Positions 8,350 through 16,758 of a DNA stretch of 64,000 bases are shown piece by piece. Under the pieces are notes generated by a model that was given only the letters and a program-made list of their open reading frames with translations, had not been told where the DNA came from and searched no databases. The DNA comes from Anaerostipes rhamnosivorans. GTDB lineage: Bacteria > Bacillota > Clostridia > Lachnospirales > Lachnospiraceae. Where the stretch lies: contig NZ_CP040058.1 in NCBI RefSeq assembly GCF_005280655.1, positions 591,001-655,000 of the forward strand. Reading direction: 5' to 3'. The translations under genes were made by a program, and so were the position numbers. Within the stretch, counting starts at the first letter, position 1, and each line of letters begins with the position of its first letter.

Positions 8350-8772
8350 TTAAAAAGAGTCACGGGGTAATGGAGCTTGTTCCAGGAGCAGGTTGCAGTA
8401 TTTCATCTGGTCCTTGGCATTTTCGAGGGCAGTTTTCACGGCCGTTGTTGTGTCAGGGGCATCCAGGACAGAAACCAGCTCGAACAGGAGCGGGAGATTG
8501 ACACCAGAGACCAGGTGGATCTTCTTACTTGCCAGATACTTCATGAATTCGTTGTTGACACTTCCTCCAAAGATATCCGTGGCTACGATCAGTTCCTCAT
8601 CTGGGGAGAGTTCCTCCATGATCTTTCTGACGGGCGTCTCCACCTCTGTCATGTCTTCCGTGTAAGCACATAGGGTGCAGACAGCGTCCTGAGTGCCGGT
8701 CACAAGTTCCATTGCGTTTTTAATACCTTCAGCAAATGTGCTGTGGGTTGCGATCAATAATTTTTTTTTCAT
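8350..8772 (-). CDS. PTS mannose-family EIIA component (orphan, beside rpoN)
   Basis: This cytosolic phosphocarrier has 140 residues with phospho-His H10 in LIATHSTFAEG and the conserved VATDIFGGSVNNEF segment. An in-frame GTG three codons upstream overlaps the AGAGG ribosome site, so the ATG at 8772 is the better start. The rightward operon at 11866-19199 has EIIB, EIIC and EIID but no EIIA, so this protein very likely completes that permease. It also may phosphorylate the activator at 8976. It is transcribed from the sigma-54 promoter at 8840-8854. Confidence 0.93.
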   Translation of the reverse strand: MKKKLLIATHSTFAEGIKNAMELVTGTQDAVCTLCAYTEDMTEVETPVRKIMEELSPDEELIVATDIFGGSVNNEFMKYLASKKIHLVSGVNLPLLFELVSVLDAPDTTTAVKTALENAKDQMKYCNLLLEQAPLPRDSF

Positions 8773-8839
8773 CTTTGTCACCTCTTAGAATTGATTGTAT
8801 ACAGTCTGGGCATCATGCTGACTTACATCATGATATATA

Positions 8840-8854
8840 GCAAATTTCGTGCCA
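8840..8854 (-). promoter_or_regulatory. Sigma-54 (-24/-12) promoter for EIIA-rpoN
   Basis: Read on the minus strand the sequence is TGGCAC-GAAAT-TTGC, an exact match to TGGCAC-N5-TTGC with GG and GC correctly spaced. It lies 68 bp upstream of the EIIA start. The minus strand also carries TGACACTA just before it (8860-8867), repeated at the other sigma-54 site at 11790. Confidence 0.9.
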
Positions 8855-8900
8855 AACTATAGTGTCAAAGCAGAGGCATCTTTTCATTATTATATCACGA

Positions 8901-8928
8901 TTGACAAATGAAAAGAAGCTGGCATAAT
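8901..8928 (+). promoter_or_regulatory. Sigma-A promoter of the LevR-like activator
   Basis: TTGACA at 8901-8906, a 16-bp spacer and CATAAT at 8923-8928 lie 47 bp before the activator ATG. The activator would thus be made by the housekeeping polymerase while its targets need sigma-54. Confidence 0.7.
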
Positions 8929-8975
8929 GAAGACAAAAGTGAAGATTTTAAAATGCCATTTGAGGGAGAGGGATC

Positions 8976-11741
8976 ATGTTAAAAGATAAACTGTTATCTT
9001 ATATTAAAGAAAAGACCAGAGAGATTGACTTTCAGGCTGTGGATAACTCCTGTACTGCCGATGCGATGTCGGGGATTTTCGGTGTCAAACGAAACACCGT
9101 AAGCCATTATTTAAACCAGGAACTGGGGAAAAGCCTGTTTAAAGTCAACACAAGGCCGGTGCTTTTTTTCAGTGTCAAAGAGTTCGAACAACGGTTTTTT
9201 CCGGTTGAGAAATCTGTTTACGTCAGCTTGGATGAGCTGTTTGAACAAAAAAAGACCCAGAATCAGGATCAGGTAAGAGGTGAAAAAGATCCTCTGGATC
9301 GTATGATCGGAGCCAGGGGAAGTCTGAAAAAAGCGGTGGAGCAAATCAAGACATCGGTATTTTATCCGAACACCAGCCTGCCGATTTTTCTTCACGGGGA
9401 CACCGGCGCGGGAAAGAGCTATATGGCCCGGCAGATCTATGAATTTTCTGTCTGCCATAAGGTACTTCCTGAGGGTGCGCCGTTTATCACTTTAAACTGT
9501 GCCCAGTATGCAAACAACGTGGAACTGCTGTCCAGCAGTCTGTTCGGCTATGTAAAAGGGGCCTTCACAGGAGCCTATGGAACCACAAAGGGTCTTTTGG
9601 AGGCAGCGGACGGGGGAATGCTGTTTCTGGATGAAGTGCACCGACTGAACAATGAAAGCCAGGAAAAGCTGTTTATCTTTCTGGATCAGGGAATCTTTCG
9701 CCGGATGGGAGAAAATGAGGGGTGGCATAAAGCTGACGTGCGCATTGTTATGGCCACCACAGAAGATTTGGATTCCAATTTCCTTGACACGTTTCTTAGG
9801 CGTGTGCCTATTGTAGTAGAAATCCCCGACCTGACAGAACGGGGTATCCGGGAGAGGCTGCAGTTCATTTATCAGTTTTTTATCCGGGAGAGCCAGGTGC
9901 TGGACCGGAGCCTTGCTGTCTCTGGAAATGTCCTGGACGCACTGGCCGGACACATGTTTAAGGGGAACGTAGGGGAGCTTCAGAATACGATCAAGTACCT
10001 GTGTGCCACCATTTACGCAAAGGATCAGGAGCGGGATGTGATCCCCGTCCGTCTGGCAGATCTGCCGGATGAGATACTCTCGGAGATCGCCCAAAGTGAC
10101 GAGAGCAAAATAAAAAAGAGCCAAGAGGTCTTGATCACGCCGGTTTCTGCGGCGGAGACAATCTCGCCCGCAGAGACGGAGGAGTCCAGGTATTACCAGG
10201 AGCTGTTTGAGAAGCTTTCTTCCATTTATGAAGAGTTCCAAAGCCAGGGCTATGAGGCGGAACAGTTTGAGAAACGCTGTTTCCATGCGGTCAATGATAT
10301 GCTGGACCGTTTGATCTACCAGCAGAGTTCGGAGTCGGACACTATGATGATGCGCTATGTGATTAGCAGCGTACACGAGGCGTTTCGCTATGTGGAGTAC
10401 AGCACCAATGTGCGGTTCGGAGGGAATGTTCTGCATGCAGCAGCCGCTTATTTTTTCTATTTAAACAGCCATCCTTCGGAATATGAGTCTGAGAAAAAGA
10501 TATCGGAAGAATTCCTTACCTATGCCGCAGGCCATTACAAACAGGAGACACACCTGGTAAAACGGATGATGGAACTGTTGTCCGCCAAAATGGATCTGAA
10601 CGTGACAGAGGCAGAATTGTTGCCGCTGGTTCTTTATTTTAAGAGTTTGAACGTAAGATCGGCGGAAAACAGGACCCGGGCCGTCATCCTGGCCCACGGC
10701 TACGCCACAGCCAGCAGTATCGCCAACGTGGCAAACCGGCTTTTGGAAGAAGTGATCTTTGAGGCGGTGGATATGCCTATTGATAAGAAGATGGAAGACA
10801 TTGTCCGGTGGATGAAGGAATATATTGAGTTTCACGATATCAGCAGCGGAATTTTACTTCTGGTGGATACAGGTTCCTTGATGGATATTTATGAGGAACT
10901 CAGTGACGTGCTCCGAGTGCCGGCAGCCATTGTCAACAATATTTCCACTCAGATGGCGGTCAATGCAGGGCAGATGGTGAAGCAGAGGTACCACCTGGAG
11001 GACATCATATCCAGGCTGGAAAAATACAATCAGACAGAGTACCAGCTGATCTACCCAAAGGTGGATAAACAGAAGGTTTTACTGACGTGCTGTCTTACCG
11101 GGACCGGGACAGCGGAGCAGATCAGAGGCCTGATCGATGATAGTATCCCGGACGACATTGACATTAGTGTTATCTCCTATGACTATGACCAGCTAAACAA
11201 TCAGTCCACGGCTGATGCGCTTTTGGACAGTTATGATATTCTGGGGGTGATCGGCACGGTAAACCCGCAGCTTTCCGGCGTTGAGTTCATACCATTGGAG
11301 GAAGTGGTTTCAGGTGCGGCGGACAGGAAGATGGAGAAGATCCTGGCTCCGGCTGTCCCGGAAGGCAGGATCGGTGAGATCAACGACCATCTGGTCAGGA
11401 ACTTTTCTGTGCGCCAGCTGATCGGATCCCTGACAATCCTGGATACAGACAAGATCATGAACCATATCGAAGAATGTCTGAAAAAATATGAAGTCATGAC
11501 GGGACAGCCTCTGGCCAACAGTACAAAGATCAATCTTTTTATCCATGTGGGGTGCTTGGCGGAGCGTCTCATACGGAGAAGCCCGATTGAAGATTATCCC
11601 TGTCTGTCAGACCTTGAGGAACAGCATACAGAGGAGATCGCAAAGATACGGAGTGCTTTTAGTGGGATAGAAGATACCTATAGTGTCAAAATCCCACTGT
11701 CCGAGATCGGATATATTTATGATATTATAAACGGAATTTAA
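8976..11741 (+). CDS. LevR-like sigma-54-dependent activator with PTS regulation domains
   Basis: This enhancer-binding protein has 921 residues. In order: an N-terminal winged HTH (about 1-50); a sigma-54 AAA+ domain with Walker A GDTGAGKS (~141-148), the sigma-54 contact loop GAFTGA (~195-200) and Walker B GGMLFLDEV (~214-221); a PRD (~420-530); an EIIA-mannose-like domain with AHGYATAS (His ~572); an EIIB-like stretch with TCCLTGTGTA (~700); and a second PRD at the C-terminus. PTS phosphorylation of PRD and EIIA histidines would couple activity to sugar flux. Its targets are almost certainly the two -24/-12 promoters flanking it. Length and order match LevR of Bacillus. Confidence 0.95.
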   Translation: MLKDKLLSYIKEKTREIDFQAVDNSCTADAMSGIFGVKRNTVSHYLNQELGKSLFKVNTRPVLFFSVKEFEQRFFPVEKSVYVSLDELFEQKKTQNQDQVRGEKDPLDRMIGARGSLKKAVEQIKTSVFYPNTSLPIFLHGDTGAGKSYMARQIYEFSVCHKVLPEGAPFITLNCAQYANNVELLSSSLFGYVKGAFTGAYGTTKGLLEAADGGMLFLDEVHRLNNESQEKLFIFLDQGIFRRMGENEGWHKADVRIVMATTEDLDSNFLDTFLRRVPIVVEIPDLTERGIRERLQFIYQFFIRESQVLDRSLAVSGNVLDALAGHMFKGNVGELQNTIKYLCATIYAKDQERDVIPVRLADLPDEILSEIAQSDESKIKKSQEVLITPVSAAETISPAETEESRYYQELFEKLSSIYEEFQSQGYEAEQFEKRCFHAVNDMLDRLIYQQSSESDTMMMRYVISSVHEAFRYVEYSTNVRFGGNVLHAAAAYFFYLNSHPSEYESEKKISEEFLTYAAGHYKQETHLVKRMMELLSAKMDLNVTEAELLPLVLYFKSLNVRSAENRTRAVILAHGYATASSIANVANRLLEEVIFEAVDMPIDKKMEDIVRWMKEYIEFHDISSGILLLVDTGSLMDIYEELSDVLRVPAAIVNNISTQMAVNAGQMVKQRYHLEDIISRLEKYNQTEYQLIYPKVDKQKVLLTCCLTGTGTAEQIRGLIDDSIPDDIDISVISYDYDQLNNQSTADALLDSYDILGVIGTVNPQLSGVEFIPLEEVVSGAADRKMEKILAPAVPEGRIGEINDHLVRNFSVRQLIGSLTILDTDKIMNHIEECLKKYEVMTGQPLANSTKINLFIHVGCLAERLIRRSPIEDYPCLSDLEEQHTEEIAKIRSAFSGIEDTYSVKIPLSEIGYIYDIINGI

Positions 11742-11771
11742 GAAAAACAGCTGGTTCCCGGTGATAAAGAC

Positions 11772-11803
11772 AAAAGCGTGACACTAAGTTGGCACGCTTT
11801 TTG
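11772..11803 (+). terminator. Possible terminator of the activator gene, overlapping a promoter
   Basis: AAAAGCGTG (11772-11780) and CACGCTTTT (11793-11801) form a perfect 9-bp stem with a 12-base loop and a T-run, 31 bp after the activator stop. The right arm is also the -24 region of the candidate sigma-54 promoter at 11790. Confidence 0.6.
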
Positions 11804-11804
11804 T
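11790..11804 (+). promoter_or_regulatory. Sigma-54 (-24/-12) promoter for the PTS/aldolase operon
   Basis: TGGCAC-GCTTT-TTGT matches the sigma-54 consensus except for the last base of the -12 element (T for C). It is 61 bp before the aldolase start. TGACACTA at 11779-11786 precedes it, as at the 8840 promoter. The position directly after a sigma-54 activator gene supports it. Confidence 0.7.
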
Positions 11805-11865
11805 TGTATAAATGGGCAGATAGAAAACAAACAGCTTTATCATCTGGAAAGGAGAATTACATACA

Positions 11866-12741
11866 ATGATTATTTCAATGGGAGAGATGCTGAATAGAGC
11901 AAAAAAAGAGGGTTACGGGGTGGCAGCGCCCAATGTGTTTAACCGTGAGACCATCGAGGCATCTTTTTTAGCAGCCCGGAAGTTGAAGGCTCCGGTGATC
12001 CTGGATGTGGCTTCTGTCCACGGGATTTATGAGTGCGCGGATCTGGCAAGGTTTTATGCGGCAAGGTATCCGGAAGTCCCGGCGGCGGTCAATCTGGATC
12101 ACGGCGGACCTTATGAGGATATCATGAAAGCGATCCATGCCGGATTCAGCTCTGTTATGATTGACCGCTCTACACTTACGTATGAGGAAAATGTGAGGGA
12201 AGTGAAAGAGATCGTAAAAGCAGCCCACGCAGTGGGTGTATCTGTGGAGGCCGAGCTTGGCCATGTGGGTCAGGGGGATGAATACGAACAGACCCGGGAT
12301 CAGGGCCTTACAAAGCTTTCCGAAGCCCAGTCCTATGTGAAAGAAACCGGGATCGACTGCCTGGCCGTGGCGGTCGGCACTTCACACGGAGTCTATAAAG
12401 GAACACCGCATCTGGAATTTGAACTGCTCTCCACCTTATCAAAAGAGATCGCCATCCCTCTCGTGCTGCATGGGGGCTCAGGCACTGGGGATGAGAACCT
12501 GGCAAAAGCGGTAAAGACGGGGATTCAGAAGGTGAACCTGAACACAGATCTGAGTGAGGCGGGAAAAAATGCCCTGAGAAAAGCTCTGGCGGACAGCGCA
12601 CCGAAGAAGGATACCAAAGCCACAGGCGAATTTGCGCCGAAAAAGATGAACATGCAGCAGACCATCGTGGCAGGGGCGGAAGGTTTCCAGAAAGTGTTGG
12701 AGCATTATATGCAGCTGTTTGATTCACAGAACCGATGGTAG
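11866..12741 (+). CDS. Class II (zinc) fructose-bisphosphate-type aldolase
   Basis: The 291 residues have the class II aldolase fold related to FbaA, GatY and KbaY. Zn-binding and active-site motifs are visible: NLDHGG (~80), EAELGHVG (~130), VGTSHGVY (~170) and HGGSGTG (~205-211), followed by NLNTDL. Such enzymes split ketose 1-phosphates or 1,6-bisphosphates to dihydroxyacetone phosphate plus an aldehyde. It is the first gene of the long PTS operon, suggesting it cleaves the oxidised product of the imported sugar; tagatose-bisphosphate-type or ketose-phosphate specificity is possible. An AAGGAGA site precedes the ATG. Confidence 0.92.
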   Translation: MIISMGEMLNRAKKEGYGVAAPNVFNRETIEASFLAARKLKAPVILDVASVHGIYECADLARFYAARYPEVPAAVNLDHGGPYEDIMKAIHAGFSSVMIDRSTLTYEENVREVKEIVKAAHAVGVSVEAELGHVGQGDEYEQTRDQGLTKLSEAQSYVKETGIDCLAVAVGTSHGVYKGTPHLEFELLSTLSKEIAIPLVLHGGSGTGDENLAKAVKTGIQKVNLNTDLSEAGKNALRKALADSAPKKDTKATGEFAPKKMNMQQTIVAGAEGFQKVLEHYMQLFDSQNRW

Positions 12742-12744
12742 GCT

Positions 12745-13590
12745 ATGACGCTGATCGATAGAAAACAGCCGGCACCTATGAACCATATTTTCCGGTTTTA
12801 CCAACTGGAGGATTATTTGAAAGCGGCAGCGGAAACCGGATATGAAAGCATCGATCTCTGGACTTGTGCGGCACATTATCTGGTGGACTCCGAAGGATAT
12901 GAGGATACGGGAAGGCTCAGGAACATGCTGAGAGATTACGGCCTTAAGGTGGTGAGCATGACACCGGAACAATCCTGTCCTAAACCATTCCACATGGCGG
13001 CCAGGCGGACAGAGATCCGGGAAAAGACTCAAAGGTATTTTCAGCATGTGATACAAGCTGCCTCGGAGCTTGACTGTACAAGAGTCCTGATTACATCTGG
13101 ATGGCAGTTCTTTTCTGAGGAAAGGCGGGAGGCCTTAAAAAGAAGCGAGGAAATGATCGGACATCTATGCCGGTTTGCGGAACATTACGGCGTGTACCTT
13201 ACTATGGAGACCTTATCAAGGAAAAGCACCAGGCTGTGTAATACGATGGAAGACGTAAAACGGATGATGGAAGCAGTAAATTCCAGGCAGTTTGCCGTGA
13301 CTGCTGACATCCAGACGATCCATAATGCTGGGGAATCCCTGCAGGAATGGTTTGATAACTTTAAAGAACGGCTGAATCTGGTACATTTTATGGACTATAG
13401 GAAGGATGTTTTTACCCATCTTAAATGGGGTGACGGGACCTGCGGGCTTGAAGAGACATTGAAGATATTGAACCGAAACGGATACCGGGGACCGCTGGTG
13501 CTTGAGTACACAGACAGTGTGTATTTTGAACATCCGGCGGCGGTCTACGAGGATACAATGAAGAAGTTAAAACCATATTTGAGAGCATAG
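12745..13590 (+). CDS. Sugar phosphate isomerase/epimerase (TIM-barrel, AP_endonuc_2 fold)
   Basis: This 281-residue protein fits the xylose-isomerase-like TIM barrel family. Typical metal-ligand positions are seen: ETLSRKS (Glu), TADIQTIHNAG (Asp and His), HFMDYRKD (His) and a late LEYT Glu. The start is ATG 3 bp after the aldolase stop (TAGGCTATG), indicating translational coupling. It probably interconverts ketose or aldose forms ahead of the aldolase. The family is broad, so the specific reaction is unassigned. Confidence 0.85.
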   Translation: MTLIDRKQPAPMNHIFRFYQLEDYLKAAAETGYESIDLWTCAAHYLVDSEGYEDTGRLRNMLRDYGLKVVSMTPEQSCPKPFHMAARRTEIREKTQRYFQHVIQAASELDCTRVLITSGWQFFSEERREALKRSEEMIGHLCRFAEHYGVYLTMETLSRKSTRLCNTMEDVKRMMEAVNSRQFAVTADIQTIHNAGESLQEWFDNFKERLNLVHFMDYRKDVFTHLKWGDGTCGLEETLKILNRNGYRGPLVLEYTDSVYFEHPAAVYEDTMKKLKPYLRA

Positions 13591-13606
13591 TGAAAGAGGT
13601 AAGAAA

Positions 13607-14668
13607 ATGGGAAAGATAGAGACAACAAGATTTGCGGTGATAGAGCAGGAGCACACAGTAAAGGTGCATGAGAGAAAGCTTCCAGAGCTTAGGCCGGATG
13701 AGGTACTGATCAAGAACGGTGCCTGTAACATCTGTACCACGGATTATGGACAGTGGTCCGGTGCCAGAAAGAATTTGAAATTTCCAATGGCCTTTGGTCA
13801 CGAGTTCAGCGGAACCATCGTTGATATGGGGTCTAAAGTCTCCGGATTTGAGATCGGAGAACCGGTGGGTATCGGCTACGACAACTGCGGACAGTGTGAA
13901 TTTTGTAAAAAAGGACTTACAAGTGAGTGTGTGACTCTTGGAGAAGGACGGAATAAGCTGTCACCGGACGGCTACCACGGAGGATTTGGCTGTTCTGAAT
14001 ATGTGATAAAACCATACCGTTCCCTATTTAAGATGGATGCCTCCATTAATCCTTCTGAGGCGGCCTTTGTGGAGCCGGTGGGGACCGTCTGCCAGGGACT
14101 CAGAAAACTGAGAGTTTCTTCGGGGGAAAAGATCGTAGTCATCGGAGCGGGAACCATGGGTGTGCTGAACGCCCTGGCCTGCAAGGCGGAAGGCTGTGAT
14201 GTGTTGATTACAGAGATGATGGAAAAAAAGATCAATGTGGCACAGAATCTGGGATTACATGTAGTGGATGTGTCAAAGGAGGATCCGGTGAAAGCTGTGG
14301 AAGAATGGACCGGCGGGCGCGGAGCCGATGCTGTCATTCTGGCGGTAGGAGCCACCGCTGCCAATGACCAGGCTCTTGAGATGGTGAAACAGCTGCATGG
14401 AAGAATACTTTTGTTTGCCGCAGGGTATCCGGCCCCAGAACTGCATGTGGATTCCAACCTGATCCATTACCGGAAAATGGAGCTGATTGGCACATTTTCG
14501 GCGGACGTTTGTGATTTTGAGAAGGCGGCCAGGCTGATCAGTGAAAAGAAAATAGACTTGTCAAAACTGGTGGAGGCAAAATATCCTCTTGACAGTGTCC
14601 AGGAAGCATTTGAAGCCGCAGTTGTGCCGGGGGCATACCGGGTCAGTGTGGTATTTGATGAAATATAG
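13607..14668 (+). CDS. Zinc-dependent alcohol/polyol dehydrogenase (MDR family)
   Basis: This 353-residue medium-chain dehydrogenase/reductase resembles sorbitol and threonine dehydrogenases. Catalytic zinc ligands are the Cys in GACNICTTD (~39) and GHEFSG (~65); the structural zinc loop has four cysteines in CGQCEFCKKGLTSEC. A Rossmann NAD-binding GAGTMG is near residue 180. It would oxidise a secondary hydroxyl of a polyol or sugar (phosphate). It is preceded by AAAGAGG and lies 17 bp after the isomerase, 15 bp before EIIB, within the same operon. Confidence 0.92.
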   Translation: MGKIETTRFAVIEQEHTVKVHERKLPELRPDEVLIKNGACNICTTDYGQWSGARKNLKFPMAFGHEFSGTIVDMGSKVSGFEIGEPVGIGYDNCGQCEFCKKGLTSECVTLGEGRNKLSPDGYHGGFGCSEYVIKPYRSLFKMDASINPSEAAFVEPVGTVCQGLRKLRVSSGEKIVVIGAGTMGVLNALACKAEGCDVLITEMMEKKINVAQNLGLHVVDVSKEDPVKAVEEWTGGRGADAVILAVGATAANDQALEMVKQLHGRILLFAAGYPAPELHVDSNLIHYRKMELIGTFSADVCDFEKAARLISEKKIDLSKLVEAKYPLDSVQEAFEAAVVPGAYRVSVVFDEI

Positions 14669-14682
14669 AAGGAGGGATTTTA

Positions 14683-15162
14683 ATGATCAAGAAACTGAGA
14701 GTTGACTATCGGCTGGTACATGGGCAGGTGGCAATTTCATGGTCCAGGGCGCTGGGGGTAGACTGTATCCTGGTAGCCAACGATGAGGTGGCGAAAGATG
14801 AGATGCGCCAGTCCATGCTGAGAATCTCAAAACCCCAAGGTATCAAGCTTGTGATCAAATCCATGGAGGATTCTATTAAGGCGATTCAGTCAGGAGTGAC
14901 CGACAAATATAAGTTGTTTATCGTAGTCAACAATGTGCAGGACGTGGAGCGTCTGACTGACGCTGTTCCTGAGATCAATGATGTGAACCTTGGCGTGCTC
15001 CCGGCAGTGGAAGGCAGCAGGCCACTGAGCAAGGCCATCAACGTGACCAGTGAAGATGTGGAGACATTAAAACGCCTGTTGTCCAAGGGGATTCGGATGG
15101 AAATCCAGCAGGTGCCCACGGAAAACGCGGTGAAGGTCACGAAAAAACTGTTGGAAGGTTAG
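14683..15162 (+). CDS. PTS mannose/sorbose-family EIIB component
   Basis: This phosphotransfer subunit has 159 residues with the signature VDYRLVHGQV and phospho-His H13. It precedes EIIC and EIID in the same operon; the operon itself has no EIIA, which is supplied from the divergent rpoN transcript. Its ribosome site is AGGAGGG. It differs clearly from the other EIIB at 2503 (for example YRL for DRL), so the two permeases are probably not interchangeable. Confidence 0.94.
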   Translation: MIKKLRVDYRLVHGQVAISWSRALGVDCILVANDEVAKDEMRQSMLRISKPQGIKLVIKSMEDSIKAIQSGVTDKYKLFIVVNNVQDVERLTDAVPEINDVNLGVLPAVEGSRPLSKAINVTSEDVETLKRLLSKGIRMEIQQVPTENAVKVTKKLLEG

Positions 15163-15177
15163 AAAGGAGAGAAGGGT

Positions 15178-15948
15178 ATGTTAACAAAAGCGTTGCTGGT
15201 GGGGCTGATCCTTGGCCTCTGTAAAATGGAATATTTCTTAGGATATTGTATGATCTGCCGTCCGATTGTCATTTCCACACTGACCGGGCTGGTACTGGGA
15301 GACCCTGTCCAGGGAGTCATACTCGGAAGCGTGCTGGAGCTTATGTTCATCGGCTCCTTCCCTATCGGAGCTGCCGTCAGCCCTGACTATGGTTCCGCAG
15401 GAGCCATCTGTACGGCATTTGCTATCATCACCACCGGAGGGAAAGCAGTGGCTACAACCCTGGCGGTCCCGATCGCTCTGCTGGGAGGCTTTATCTTTAT
15501 CGGCTGCAAACTCATGAATGCGGCATTCGGCCAGATGATGATGCGAAAGATAGAAAAGGATAACACAAAGGCAGCCGGGGGAATCTACCTGTTTGGTGCG
15601 TTTTTCACAAGCTTTATTGTATATTTTCTCTATGGGTTCCTGTCGATCTATGCGGGAAGTACTGCAGTGCAGGCGGCGGTCAATGCTATTCCGAAGGTAG
15701 TCATCAATGGACTTGCTTCAGCTGCTAATCTGCTTCCGGCGATTGGTTTTGCCCTGCTGTTAAAGATGATCATCAGCAAAAAGATGGCACCTTATTTCTT
15801 TGTAGGATTTATGCTGGCAGCCTATTTAAATTTGCCGACCATTGCGGTTACATTATTTGCGGTCATGCTGGTGCTGATCATTTTATCCAACCAGAAACAA
15901 ACGCCGGAGACGGTTGAGGCTTATGGAGGTGACGAAAATGAGTTCTAA
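15178..15948 (+). CDS. PTS mannose-family EIIC membrane component
   Basis: This polytopic membrane protein has 256 residues, the usual EIIC length, beginning with ALLVGLILGLCKMEYFLG and containing the conserved LVLGDPVQGVILGSVLELM segment. With EIID it forms the translocation unit. Its last 11 bp overlap the start of EIID, whose ribosome site GGAGGTGA lies inside this gene, indicating coupled synthesis of the partners. Confidence 0.94.
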   Translation: MLTKALLVGLILGLCKMEYFLGYCMICRPIVISTLTGLVLGDPVQGVILGSVLELMFIGSFPIGAAVSPDYGSAGAICTAFAIITTGGKAVATTLAVPIALLGGFIFIGCKLMNAAFGQMMMRKIEKDNTKAAGGIYLFGAFFTSFIVYFLYGFLSIYAGSTAVQAAVNAIPKVVINGLASAANLLPAIGFALLLKMIISKKMAPYFFVGFMLAAYLNLPTIAVTLFAVMLVLIILSNQKQTPETVEAYGGDENEF

Positions 15949-16747
15949 ATTAAATAAAAAAGATTTAAAACAGATCTTTATAAGGTATCTTGCCTTGAAT
16001 GCTATGAATGATTATCCGGGGCAGATGCACAATGGATACACATTTAGCCTGATGCCAGCGATAGATAAGATCTACGACAAGGAAGAGGACAGGATCGAGG
16101 CTAAGAAACGGCATATGGAATATTTTAATATCACGCCGAACATCGCAGGATTCGCTCTCGGAATATCCGCAGCCATGGAGGAGGAAAATGCCAAGAATCC
16201 AGATTTTGACGCCACAAGCATCAATGCAGTCAAGACCGGTCTGATGGGTCCCCTTTCCGCAATCGGTGACACATTGTTTCCATCTACACTGAGGATCCTT
16301 GCCACGTCCCTGGTTATCGGCATGGCGGCCGGGGGAAATGTGCTGGCTCCGGTTCTGTTTCTTCTTATGTATAACATACCAAACCTGCTGGCACGCTGGT
16401 ATAGTCTCAAATACGGCTACAGCATGGGAACGGAGTTTTTGGTAAAATCCGAAAAGTCTGGAATCATGGATAAAGTATCCTATGCCTGTTCCGTGGTGGG
16501 GCTTATGGCCATCGGGGCAATGATCGTGGCCACGGTCAACGTTTCCACACCGATCACCATCGGCGATGTAAAGAACGGCGGAATGGTGCTCCAGACCACC
16601 TTGGACAGCATCATGCCGAAAATGCTTTCTTTAGGGTTGGTGGGAACCATCTACTGGCTTCTGGGCAAAGGAGTTAAAGTAGTGCCATTGCTGATCGGAA
16701 CTATGGTCGTGGGCGTGATTTTGTTTGCCTTGGGCATCATCGCATAG
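15938..16747 (+). CDS. PTS mannose-family EIID membrane component
   Basis: This 269-residue subunit has the EIID hallmarks KLNKKDLKQIF at the N-terminus, TGLMGPLSAIGDTLF in the middle and a hydrophobic C-terminus. The frame is open to a TTG at 15914, but the ATG at 15938 has GGAGGTGA at 5 bp, so it is the real start. It pairs with the EIIC just upstream. It is an intact standalone protein, in contrast to the fused EIID in the first PTS locus. Confidence 0.93.
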   Translation: MSSKLNKKDLKQIFIRYLALNAMNDYPGQMHNGYTFSLMPAIDKIYDKEEDRIEAKKRHMEYFNITPNIAGFALGISAAMEEENAKNPDFDATSINAVKTGLMGPLSAIGDTLFPSTLRILATSLVIGMAAGGNVLAPVLFLLMYNIPNLLARWYSLKYGYSMGTEFLVKSEKSGIMDKVSYACSVVGLMAIGAMIVATVNVSTPITIGDVKNGGMVLQTTLDSIMPKMLSLGLVGTIYWLLGKGVKVVPLLIGTMVVGVILFALGIIA

Positions 16748-16758
16748 GGGGTACTGAA

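Noticed and set aside
14486..14500. TGGCAC within the alcohol dehydrogenase gene as another sigma-54 promoter
   Set aside because: There is no TTGC-like -12 element at the right distance and it is inside a coding sequence.
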